A DNA stretch of 64,000 bases from positions 1,657,346 to 1,721,345 of the forward strand of contig JAJHZJ010000579.1 of assembly GCA_023548195.1 (NCBI GenBank). The letters run 5' to 3'. The notes beneath the pieces are model-generated. The model did not search any database and was not told the DNA's origin. It saw only the letters and a list, made by a program, of their open reading frames with translations. How positions within the stretch are numbered: position 1 is the first letter of the stretch; each line of letters starts with the position of its first letter. Below, one piece after another: positions 54,946 to 64,000 of the stretch. A program made the position numbers and the translations under genes. This stretch comes from Bettongia penicillata ogilbyi. Taxonomy: Eukaryota > Chordata > Mammalia > Diprotodontia > Potoroidae.

Positions 54946-55744
54946 GCCCCTCTTCCAAACTTCCACTAGCCAATGAGGTAGCTACTTGGGGGAGAGTTTT
55001 ACAAGCTTCACCTACAGGATTTGGCCCAGAAGGCTGGGAGAAGGGAGGAAAGGAGCAAGCCAGACAGAGAGTATGAAGCAAGAATATGATCTGGCTTCTC
55101 AGTTCATGGTCAGCTTCATTCTCCAGGGCTGGCCATCTGTCCAGAACTCCCTTCTGGAAGGACTGAAGGCTAGCCTAATCAGTAGTGGATTTACCCCTAC
55201 CCCATCCTGGATGTATAGTGACTGAGGAGTGTGTCTTCTCCCCTCTCCATCGTTTGGATGGAGCTGAAAGTATCCCACTGTATCCCATCTTGTCATCCAC
55301 CATTGCTGGTGGTATTTTGTAAGTCTAATTCTCTTTATATACATTAATTCATGCTCACTTACTGTTGGCAGGCATGTTATGCCTTGAGATCAGAGTGTAC
55401 ATTGGAGGGGCGGTCTTGGATTTGTATTTCACAAAATATCTACACTAGGACCCTGGAGTGTGAGAGGTTAAAGGATCTGGGGCCTATTGGATCACCATTT
55501 AGTCTTATGAATGATTCTATAAATCTCCCGAGCAGTGATCCCAAGATCACTTAAATTTCTCCTGAAAAAAAACGATTTGCTTATGCACACGTTGCTACTT
55601 GAAGTATGATCTTAGAGAGTGCAGATCCAAAAGGCTAACCTATGCCCCTTCTTATCTGTTCCACAGCAGCACCTACTATTACAGAAAGGGAAACAAGAAG
55701 GCCTTTTTGAACCACAGAGTGGGATTAGATTGGAGAGATCTTTA
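54946..55744. other. No recognised element
   Basis: Unassigned. Short open frames near 55.0-55.55 kb have no recognisable domain. Confidence 0.25.
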
Positions 55745-55994
55745 ACAATAACAATAATAATAGCTAATATTTATATAACACTTTGTCTCAGGCATTGTAC
55801 TAAGTACATTTCATTCTCACAACAATCCTAGTGCTATTATCTACAAATTATATATTTAAGAAGAGGAAACTGAGGCACAGAAAAGTTGTGACTTGTCAAA
55901 GGTCACAGAGCTAGCAAGTGGCTGAGGTTGGATTTGAATTCAGTTCTTCCTGACTCCAGGTCCTGTGCTCTATCCACTGCGCCACCCTAGCTAT
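55745..55994 (-). mobile_element. MIR/SINE-type element, minus strand
   Basis: 'aataatagctaatatttata', 'taacactttgtctcaggcat', 'gaggaaactgaggcacagaa', 'aaggtcacagagctagcaag' and 'ctctatccactgcgccaccc'. A reversed MIR-like body with a type A-like head. Confidence 0.8.
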
Positions 55995-56094
55995 CACCTT
56001 AGGTATTGGTAGTTTTTAAGGAAAGATGCTATGGATTATAGCAATCACTTTGAATTTGTCAGTGGGGCAGGAAGACAGGGATAAAAGTATTGTA

Positions 56095-56345
56095 AAATAT
56101 GAAAGAGTGTGTATTCTTATTCTAAAGGCAACAGAGGGTCATTGAAGATTTTTAGCACCCAAGTATTATGGCCAGAACTATGCTTTAGGAATATCAGTTT
56201 GGCAGTTCTATGGAAGGGCCATTGAAGCGGGGAGATAGAAGTGAGGGAATCTGATCACTATGTGGAAAGTATAGTGCTAGATATTATTAAGCCAAGACAA
56301 AAATGACACACTCTATCCTAAATAAAAAACTTACATTCAACTGGG
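56095..56345 (+). repeat. Ancient repeat fragments
   Basis: 'agggtcattgaagattttta' and 'gaactatgctttaggaatat' (compare 1.39-1.44 kb), then 'aaaacttacattcaactggg'. Confidence 0.45.
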
Positions 56346-56349
56346 GTGA

Positions 56350-58550
56350 GGTCGGGGTATTGGGAAGGATAAATACGACATGTATATCACCGAAGTGCAT
56401 CATCTGATGTGTTTTCAATGTGTCATTACAACACTTTCCCTGCCCTCTCCTTCTTACAATCTCAGTTTTTAAGTTTTCAAATCAAAAAGCATTCTTCTTA
56501 TTATAAACGTTCTAGAGCAACCAAGATCTCTCCCCATTAGAGTACTTTGTCTAAAACGAGGCCATGAAGTCTTTTCAAAAACCGTAATTCTCTTTTCATT
56601 TCTGATCAAGCACAGGACTGTTCACTTTCCCATCTAGCTTTTCCATTAACTGAACACTACTAGAAACCTCCTATAACCCTTATGGAGCCACAGTACAGCT
56701 TATTAAACTTGTTTTTTAAGTATATATTAATCTTATACAAGGAAACTTCATTTACTGGCATAAAAGAAATGACAGATGGTAAAAGAATGTTCCTTTGGAA
56801 TTTGCCCTTGTCCTTGTATGGCCTTCTGTGAAGGTTTTCATGCCAGCGTTTCTCAAACTGGGAAGGGGAATGTGGTGGTACAGAGAATATATAGTTAGGA
56901 CCACAATGGGTCTTGTACAGAAGTTCCTAGGGTGGGGGATGGACCAGGAAAGGTCTGACTAATATCTTCCCATCTGTCACCAGGCCACTCTTTCTCATTA
57001 CCATGTTGGTGCTTTGCCCATGCCATATTCACCTCCATTCCTCTGCCTTCTCTTTCCTCCAGATCTTTAGCTTTTCCTTTCAAAGGGTGAGATGAAGAAG
57101 AGTCATTACCATTCCTCTTGTTATTTCAAAGGAATGGAAATCTTTACGAATTTGTATTTTTTAGTACAAAGGTGATGTAGGTTATGGCAATAATAGCACT
57201 GTTTGAGGAAATGGAAAGAAAAAGGGACAAAAAAGATTTTAAATTTTCATTTGAGGTTTTTATTCCTCATTTTATCTTTTTCTGTCTTCATTTTGTTATA
57301 AAATGTTTGCTCTTGGCTTTAGCCAATATGTTATTACCCAGATCCTATGACACCTTTGCACCATTCCTGTGTGTAATAGAGTCAAGCTCGCCCTGTATCC
57401 CATGACTTCTATTTAACATGGCTCAGGATTATTTCAGCTTCCCAATTGTACTGTCTTTTTGAGAAGTTATTACATGAGATTCCCTGCAGGGAACTTTGTC
57501 TTCTTAAATAACAGAAAATATTTGATTCTACCATCACAGAATTTATCAATTTGTTGCTGACGATGATTGGCAGACTTATTTTGAACACTGGGTTTGATTT
57601 TTTTAAGCCCTGAAAATCATTAAAAACAATCTTCCCGGGATTCCAGCTTTCTTAATAGTATTCATATGTGATTTTTATGTGATCTTCTGAAGCTAATGTT
57701 TGTATTTTAAAAAAAAATAGCAGGTAGGAACACTGCCACCTGTCTCCATATTGACTTTAGTAAATGTCTTGTTTGCTAAGAAATTGATATGAAGCTCTTA
57801 TTTAACATTTAAGTGTCCAGATACTATAGGGAACATATTGCCAATTGATGCTTTACTCAAAAAACTATTTATGTCTTGTCATGTAAATTACCTTCTAGAT
57901 ATTGACCTGGTCAGGGATTCTCAAACTGTGGTTCACCCTAGGAATTGAAGACACAAGGTGTCTTCAAAGGTTTTCTAAAGGTGAGTGTCTTGTTCCATAT
58001 GAACTACCTCAGTCATCTGTATGCCCTATCTCTTCACAACACCAAGCACTGACTTGATGAGCCGCTGAAAACAAAGTATCATTGCTGATTCCAGAGGTAT
58101 GAAAAATACTTCATAAAACATATTTGCTTGGAGAAGGCTGAGGATAATGGCTAAGTGATGTGTACCCTTCTCCCATGTGATTTTGTGGCTCATTACTTAA
58201 ACAATAATATTCTTGCTTCATGGACCCTCAATGCTTTCTAGGGCTCAAATAAGAGCTCTTTTTAAAAAGAAATAGCAAATTAATATATCACTTACTGATC
58301 AGGTGTCTAGTGTATGCATGAAGTGGGACATGTACAGCTGCTTTATGGAGAGGAATGATGTTTTAAAGCAAATATAGGTTTCTTCCTTTCACTTTATTTT
58401 CTTTCCTACTTTCCTTTCCTTTCTTTCTTTCCTTTCCTCTCTTCTGCCTCCTTTAATTTCTCTGAGAAAGAAGGCACAATATATACTATACTATTTATGT
58501 CATATGCCATGGATATGTATAAAATCAAGATTATTGAGAAAAGACACCTA
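56350..58550. other. No recognised element
   Basis: About 2.2 kb without a repeat I can name and without a convincing coding frame. A TTTCC-rich low-complexity run lies at 58.38-58.45 kb. Confidence 0.3.
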
Positions 58551-58555
58551 CAAAA

Positions 58556-58780
58556 GGCAGTATGGCATAGCAGATAAGGACCAGCCTTTGAGTCAGGAAA
58601 ATACAGGTTCAGATCTTGCTTCTGACACATTAGTTCAGTGGCTCTGGGCAAGTTACTTGACCTCTCTTATCCTGACCACTCTCTAATACTGTAAGCTGCC
58701 AAGTAGTTGCTTATTTGCAGTGACAGTGGAAGTTTCCTTACTGGGAGCTTTCTACGGATAAAATCACAGGTCCAGATCAA
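58556..58780 (+). mobile_element. CORE-SINE/MIR-type element
   Basis: 'ggcagtatggcatagcagat', 'tcagatcttgcttctgacac', 'tctgggcaagttacttgacc', 'gtggaagtttccttactggg' and 'aaatcacaggtccagatc': the plus-strand form of the 17.8 kb family. Confidence 0.75.
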
Positions 58781-58794
58781 AGAAGCAACATTCA

Positions 58795-59010
58795 AATAAC
58801 ACTTAAAGACCTGCAAAGCACCTTTTAGACATTATCACATTTGAACTTCACTGTAACCCTGTGAGGAAGGTAATACAAGTATGAGTATCACCATTTTATG
58901 TAAACAAAAGGATAGAGAAATGACAAATACTTGTCCATAGAAACTTAGCTACAGCCACAGCATGCAAGATGCTTCCATTTGTCAGAGGTAGGATTTTTGT
59001 CCTGTTATGG
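58795..59010 (-). mobile_element. MIR3-like relic, minus strand
   Basis: 'cctgcaaagcaccttttag', 'gaacttcactgtaaccctgt' and 'gaggaaggtaatacaagta'. Confidence 0.6.
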
Positions 59011-59021
59011 GACCTCTTAGA

Positions 59022-59165
59022 ATCATGGAATATTAGAGCTGGAAAAGACCTTGATCATCCCTCTCATATTACAGATAAAAAAAATGAGACATAATATCTT
59101 ATCCAAGGTCATATAGCTAGCTAACAGTAGAACAGGACATAACCCTTCCCTTCTATTCTTCTAGG
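59022..59165 (-). mobile_element. MIR/CR1-like relic
   Basis: 'agaatcatggaatattagag', 'ctggaaaagaccttgatcat' and 'ccaaggtcatatagctagct'. Same family as 25.48 kb. Confidence 0.6.
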
Positions 59166-59169
59166 TCTC

Positions 59170-60390
59170 ATCATTCCCAGGACAGTGGAAATCCAATACA
59201 TGCTACTTACTGCAGAATTACATCAGCTTTTGGCATATGTCCCTCCCTCTATTTAGAAGTTGTGAATTAGAGGCTGAGAGGAGTCTGTAGTAAAAAGCAC
59301 TTAAGGATTTAGGAGAATGAAAACGAAAACAACAGTAGAAAACTAAACCCAACTTAGGAAAAACAGCTGCCATCACTGTCTTCTCACAGACATAGATTTC
59401 CAGTCTTCAAATAAAAATGTCTCAATTTGTGGGACTTAGTTGGAGTTTTCCCTGAATAATAACTGACAATATTGGAACCATAAGAACATTAGAGACAGTT
59501 GCCATAGCATCTCAACTAACATTCATCTTTAATTAAATGTCAGAGTTAGATCTGCCACAGGAAGACACTGTACTTTTTAAAAATGGGTATATATAAAATG
59601 AGATGGAAGAAACTGAATTTAACATTATTAATTCTCTACTTTTGCATTTATAAATTTTCTGATAAGATATTTTTAGATTTATGGGCCATATTTCATATAT
59701 CCTTATTTTTCCACTCTTTTATTTTGGGGGTGGGTACAAAATGCCCTTTATTCTACTCCAGAAAAAACATAAAAGCAACATAAAGGATCCACAATATTCC
59801 TCTCTCCATTGAGTCCCACCTCAGAGACCTACATATTGAACCATATGACACTACCTTGAAGGTTTAGAATATTTCCCCTTCCCTGGGAGGAAATGTATAT
59901 ATCATGGCTTTATAAGCACCTTCCAATCTAATGGTGAGTTCTATTATATGTGTACCTAAATAGGTGTCTAGATTTATGGTACTATTGAAGGCCTTGCTAG
60001 AAAAAAAAAGAGTAGTATCTGATTCCAGTTCCCCAGACACACTCTAAAAAGAGAACAGATGATTTTAGGTTTGTCATTTCCCTTCCCCTATAATTCCACC
60101 TATCCATTCAGTGGTCATTACACAGCATGTCTTCAAATAGATGTAGTTTTGACTGGAAGAGAGCAAAAGGAGAAGGTAGGGAAAGGAATCCTACATGATC
60201 AAACTAATATTCTTTGGCATAGGACCGAATAAACATTTTGTTCACTGTATGGCTCATCCACAGACAATTTTTAACCTCAGGCTAGTTCCTAATTATGTCT
60301 TCTGTAGTCTATTAAAATTAGATTGCACATCCTGAGTTTATGCCAATGATATTTAGAGAAAACTGCTGCAAAGAGTGTTGGGCACAATAG
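59170..60390. other. No recognised element
   Basis: Unassigned AT-rich sequence with a short A run near 60.0 kb. Open frames are short and featureless. Confidence 0.3.
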
Positions 60391-60392
60391 AG

Positions 60393-60605
60393 AATCAGAG
60401 GATCAAAGGACAAGAGATTTATAACTAAAAGAGACTTCCAAGGTCACAAAATTCATTTCTTCATTTTTACATATGCAGAAACTGAATCTCAGGGAGTTTA
60501 AGTGATATGTCCAAAGACACACAACCAGTAAGTGAGTGAAACAGGATTGCAACCTAACTCCCACTGACTGCAAGACCAGTACTGTGTCCACTACACCACA
60601 TAAAA
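60393..60605 (-). mobile_element. MIR/CR1-like relic, minus strand
   Basis: 'aaagagacttccaaggtcac', 'gcagaaactgaatctcaggg', 'aaagacacacaaccagtaag' and 'gtccactacaccaca'. Confidence 0.65.
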
Positions 60606-60991
60606 TAGCTTGTAGTATGGGTCTACAAAGCAAGAATATTATTGTTTAAATAATGAGCCACAAAAATCATGTGGGAGAAGGAGAAGGGTACATCACATAG
60701 CATTGTCCTCAGCCCTCTGCAAGGGAATATGTTTTATGAAATATTTTTCATATCTCTGGAATCAGCAATGATACTTCTGGTGAAACTTGGTATCCCTAAG
60801 TTAGAGGGGTTTAGGGAAGAGGATGGAGAAAAGGAAGGAAGGGGGAGCCACAAGAGAGAGACAGAGATGCATTTGGTGAGGTGGTGCTTCTCTGGAGTTG
60901 GCAGCACAGGGAGAAAGGGAAGAAAATCCTAATTCATACCTAAATCCCTAAAGATCCTTAAGGAGTCATTTAAAAATGGCATCACTCTCAA

Positions 60992-61003
60992 AAAGCTAAA
61001 ACT
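60992..61003. repeat. Target-site duplication, left copy
   Basis: aaagctaaaact, identical to 63253-63264. Confidence 0.8.
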
Positions 61004-61094
61004 CCGCATTTGAATCTCAGACCCCAAGCACTAGCTGGGTGGATCTAGGCAGAGGTGGACAGGAATCTCAGAAGTCAAGTAACTGGCTGGGAAA
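61004..61094 (+). mobile_element. HAL1-like element 4, end of 5'UTR
   Basis: A short leader piece ('ctagctgggtggatctagg', 'gaatctcagaagtcaagtaa') just upstream of ORF1. The insertion is 5'-truncated within the leader. Confidence 0.7.
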
Positions 61095-62199
61095 ATGCCC
61101 AGAAAAGGGAAGAAAAATAAGACTATATAAAGCTACTTTGATGGGGTACAGATGTTCCCGCCTTTCAATTCTGATGATGAGGAACATTTCTTACCATCAG
61201 GGAAAGACGTGTAGGTCAGGGCCTCTGTATCCCAGACATCTGAGGTGGATGTCCGGTGGACTCAGGCCATGGAAGAGCTCAAAAAGGATTTTGAAAATCA
61301 AGTTAGACAGGTGGAGGAAAAACTGGGAAGAGAAATGAGAGAGATGCAAGAAAAGCATGAAAAATGGGTCAATACCTTGGTAAAGGAGACCCAAAAAAAT
61401 GCTGAAGAAAATAACACCTTGAAAAATAGGCTCACTCAATTGGCAAAAGAGGTTCAAAAAGCCAATGAGGAGAAGAATGCTTTCAAAAGCAGAATTAGCC
61501 AAATGGAAAAAGAGGTTCAAAAGCTCACTGAAGAAATAGTTCTCTCAAAATTAGAATGGAATAGATGCAGGCTCATGACTTTCTTTCTGAGAAACCAAGA
61601 AATCACCAAACAAAACCAAAAGAATGAAAAAATGAAAGAAAATGTGAAATATCTCATTGGAAAAACAACTGACCTGGAAAATAGATCCAGGAGAGACAAT
61701 TTAAAAATTATGGGACTACCTGAAAGTCATGATCAAAAAAAGAGCCTAGACATCATCTTCCATGAAATTATCCAGGAAAACTGCCCTGAGATTCTATAAC
61801 CCGAGGGCAAAATAAGTATTGAAAGAATCCATCGATCACCACCTGAAAGAGATCCAAAAAGAGAAACTCCTAGGAACATTGTGGCCAAATTCCAGGAATT
61901 CCCAGGTCAAGGAGAAAATATTGCAAGCAGCTAGAAAGAAACAAATCCAGTATTGTGGAAATAAAATCAGGATAACACAAGATCTAGCAGCTTCTACATT
62001 AAGGGATTTAAGGGCATGGAATAGGATATTCCAGAAGTCAAAGGAACTAGGACTCAAACCAAGAATCACCTACCCAGCAAAACTGAGTATAATACTTCAG
62101 AGGAAAGTATGGTCTTTCAGTGAAACAGAGGACTTTCAAGCATTCTTGATGAAAAGACCAGAGCTGAAAAGAAAATTTGACTTTCAAACACAAGAATGA
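61095..62199 (+). pseudogene. HAL1-like element 4, nearly whole L1-type ORF1
   Basis: ORF1p-type protein: basic N-terminus, coiled coil for trimerisation, RRM and C-terminal RNA-binding domain. Start ATG at 61095 (MPRKGKKNKTI). The coiled coil runs from about 61254, opening with MEELKKDFENQVRQVEEKLG, to about 61660. The RRM strand RRDNLKIMGLPESHDQ lies near 61690. The C-terminal domain has KPRITYPAKLSII near 62060 and ends at TGA 62197-62199. About 368 codons, near family length. Damage is light: stops at 61128, 61212 and 61797, and one frameshift between about 61800 and 61935. No ORF2 follows. Confidence 0.85.
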
Positions 62200-63252
62200 G
62201 AAGAAGCATGAAAAAGTAAACAGCAAAGAGAAGTCAGAAGGGACTTACCAAAAGTGAACTGTTTACATTCCTACATGGAAAGACAATATTTGTAACTCTT
62301 AAAACTTTTCACTATCTGGGTAGTTGGTGGGACCACACACACACATACACACACACACACATACACACACACGTACATGCATGCACACACACACATACAC
62401 ATAAGCACGCACATACAGAGACAGAGATCACAGAGTGAATTGAATAGGATGGGACCATACCTTAAAAGAAATTAAGGTAAATGGTGAGAGAGAAATGTAG
62501 GGGGAGGAAAGAGGGTGAAATGGAATGGGGTAAATTATAGCTCATTCAAGAGGCAAGCAGGAGACTTTTTAGTGGAGGGAAAAAGAGGAGAGCTGAGAAA
62601 AGAAAACAAGAAGTTTACCCTCATCACATTCGACTAAAGGAAGGAATAAAATGCACACTCATTTTGGTATGAAAACCTATCTTACAATACAGGAAAGTGG
62701 GGGAGAAGGAGATAAGCAAGCGGGGGGGATGATGGAAGGGAGGGCAATGGGAGGAGGGAGCAATTTGAAATCAACACTCAGGGAGGGACAGGATCAAAAG
62801 ACAGAATAGAAACAATGGGGGGCAGGATAGGATGGAGGGAAATACAGTTAGTCTTACACAACATGACTGTTATCGAAGTCATTTGCAAAACTACACAGAT
62901 AGGCCCTATATTGACTTGCCTACCTTCCCAAAGGGAATGGGTGAGGAGGGAGGGATGGGGAGAATTTGGAACTCAAAGTCTTAGGAACAACTGTTTAGTA
63001 TTGTTCTTACTACTAGGAAATAAGAAATACAGTTAATGGGGAATAGAAAGTCTTCTGGTCCTACAGGACAAAAGAGAAGATGGGGACAAGAGAAGGGAGG
63101 GATGATAGAAGAGAGGGCAGATTGGTGATAGGGAAAATTAGAATGCTCGGTGTATTGGGGTGGGGAGGGGGTAAATGGAGAGAAAATTTGGAACCCAAAA
63201 TTTTGTGAAAATGAATGTAAAAAGTTAAATAAATAAATTTATATTAAAAAAT
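62200..63252 (+). mobile_element. HAL1-like element 4, spacer and duplicated 3' region
   Basis: The purine-rich spacer with an embedded CA microsatellite passes straight to the 3' end. Module start 'ggtatgaaaacctatc' at 62666 is echoed at about 63039 ('gggaatagaaagtc'), period about 373 bp. It ends in 'aaataaataaatttata' and a TSD. ORF2 is absent, as in the copies at 45.2 and 47.9 kb. Confidence 0.8.
62332..62410. repeat. (CA)n microsatellite in the HAL1 spacer
   Basis: CA units with TA, GT and TG interruptions, at the place where the other copies have only 'ttatatacatata' or similar. Confidence 0.9.
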
Positions 63253-63264
63253 AAAGCTAAAACT
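63253..63264. repeat. Target-site duplication, right copy
   Basis: aaagctaaaact, identical to 60992-61003. Confidence 0.8.
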
Positions 63265-63675
63265 TCTAAGATTTAATAGTACCTAAATTTCATTGGTTTT
63301 TGTTAAGATTAATTGAATTATATTGACCTATGATCTAGACTTTAGTTATAATGGATAGTTCACAGCTACAGACATTGAATAATAATGACATTGACTCTTC
63401 TCCCACTGTACTTAATTAAAGAGTGATTGCTTGTACGACATTAGCTAACAGAATATCAGGCTTTAGAATTTAAGAAGAGAAGCATCTTCAATTTGGATAG
63501 CACTGGTAGTGAGCATACCAGGATGTTTCACATATCAGTATCATGTAACCCAGAGATCTCCGTCTCCACTGAAAATAAAATAGTAATTTAGAACTATAAA
63601 TAAATGGATTTCCTTGGGTTGTATTGAGTTCCCTGTCACTGGTGGTCTTTGCAGACTTGATAACCACATGTTAGA
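63265..63675. other. No recognised element
   Basis: Unassigned AT-rich sequence. Confidence 0.3.
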
Positions 63676-63679
63676 GATG

Positions 63680-63755
63680 TTTTAGAAAGGATTACTGATA
63701 AAATATAGACTGGACCAGAAGGCTTCTGAGGTCCCTTCCAGGTCTGATTTTCAAT
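63680..63755 (+). mobile_element. MIR 3' end fragment
   Basis: 'gaccagaaggcttctgaggt' and 'cccttccaggtctgattttc' are the typical end of a MIR-type SINE, plus strand. Confidence 0.6.
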
Positions 63756-63756
63756 G

Positions 63757-64000
63757 ACATCACATCACATCTACCTGCCCCTTTTGTCTCCATTCATATA
63801 CTTATCATCCTTGTACAAGCTCTCTCTTCTCCTCTATCTTGGATTATTACAATAACCTTCTAAAAATGGTCTCTCTGCCTCAAGTACCTCACCCTCTCCT
63901 CATCTTAAACACAACTGTCAAAAATGATATCCATAAAGTATAGGGCATGTCAAATCTTCATTCCTCCCACCTCCAATATGCATTTTGCTTCCAATTCTTA
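63757..64000 (+). mobile_element. L2 LINE, running off the window
   Basis: 'cttggattattacaataacc', 'ttctaaaaatggtctctctg' and 'gcatgtcaaatcttcattc' follow the L2 order seen at 51.4 kb. The right end is beyond the window. Confidence 0.65.

Overview
This window looks like AT-rich nuclear DNA of a marsupial mammal, non-coding and almost wholly built of retroelements. The evidence is the repeat set. There are many tRNA-derived SINEs whose head reads like GGCAGCTAGGTGGTGCAGTGG. There are MIR/CORE-SINE and L2 relics, RTE-type LINE fragments, and several L1-derived elements whose ORF1, spacer and 3' end match what I know of marsupial L1/HAL1 families. I cannot name the species. I found no intact protein-coding gene, no tRNA or rRNA gene, no CRISPR array and no recognisable endogenous retrovirus. 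The window is probably intergenic or intronic.

Layout. 0-3 kb: an ancient mammal-wide repeat with SINE insertions, one flanked by a perfect 13-bp target-site duplication (TSD). 3-11 kb: L2, RTE and L1 scraps, a related pair of segments about 1.45 kb apart, and a perfect 12-bp hairpin. 11-13 kb: an L1 5' portion split by a younger L1 3' fragment with an 11-bp TSD. 13.17-13.74 kb: a processed pseudogene of CHMP6 (ESCRT-III), the only host-gene relic I can name. 14-20 kb: MIR and SINE relics. 20.4-24.2 kb: an L1 lacking most of ORF2. 25-30.8 kb: MIR, RTE, L2, SINEs and a long GA microsatellite. 30.9-34.65 kb: a minus-strand internally deleted L1. 36.35-36.67 kb: an unrecognised ORF. 37.17-37.53 kb: a TSD-flanked piece of L1 5'UTR only. 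37.9-41.6 kb: RTE-type LINE fragments joined to a second copy of the 31-34 kb L1 family. 43.86-44.82 kb: a second TSD-flanked L1 insertion holding only the 5' end. 45.2-51.2 kb: three L1/HAL1-type elements in a row, all on the plus strand. 51-61 kb: SINE, MIR and L2 relics with long unassigned stretches. 61.0-63.25 kb: the best preserved HAL1-like element, with ORF1 nearly whole and a 12-bp TSD.

The most interesting theme is the range of non-autonomous L1 derivatives. Three copies (45.2, 47.9 and 61.0 kb) lack ORF2 and carry a 3' region with an internal tandem duplication of about 380 bp. Two copies (31-34.6 and 40.1-41.6 kb) share an ORF2 deletion junction and an embedded microsatellite. Two insertions hold only the L1 5' end yet have clear TSDs. 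HAL1-type (ORF1-only L1) elements are an established class; whether these particular forms are described I cannot tell without Repbase or Dfam. Family names rest on recognition by eye and boundaries are approximate unless a TSD is given.
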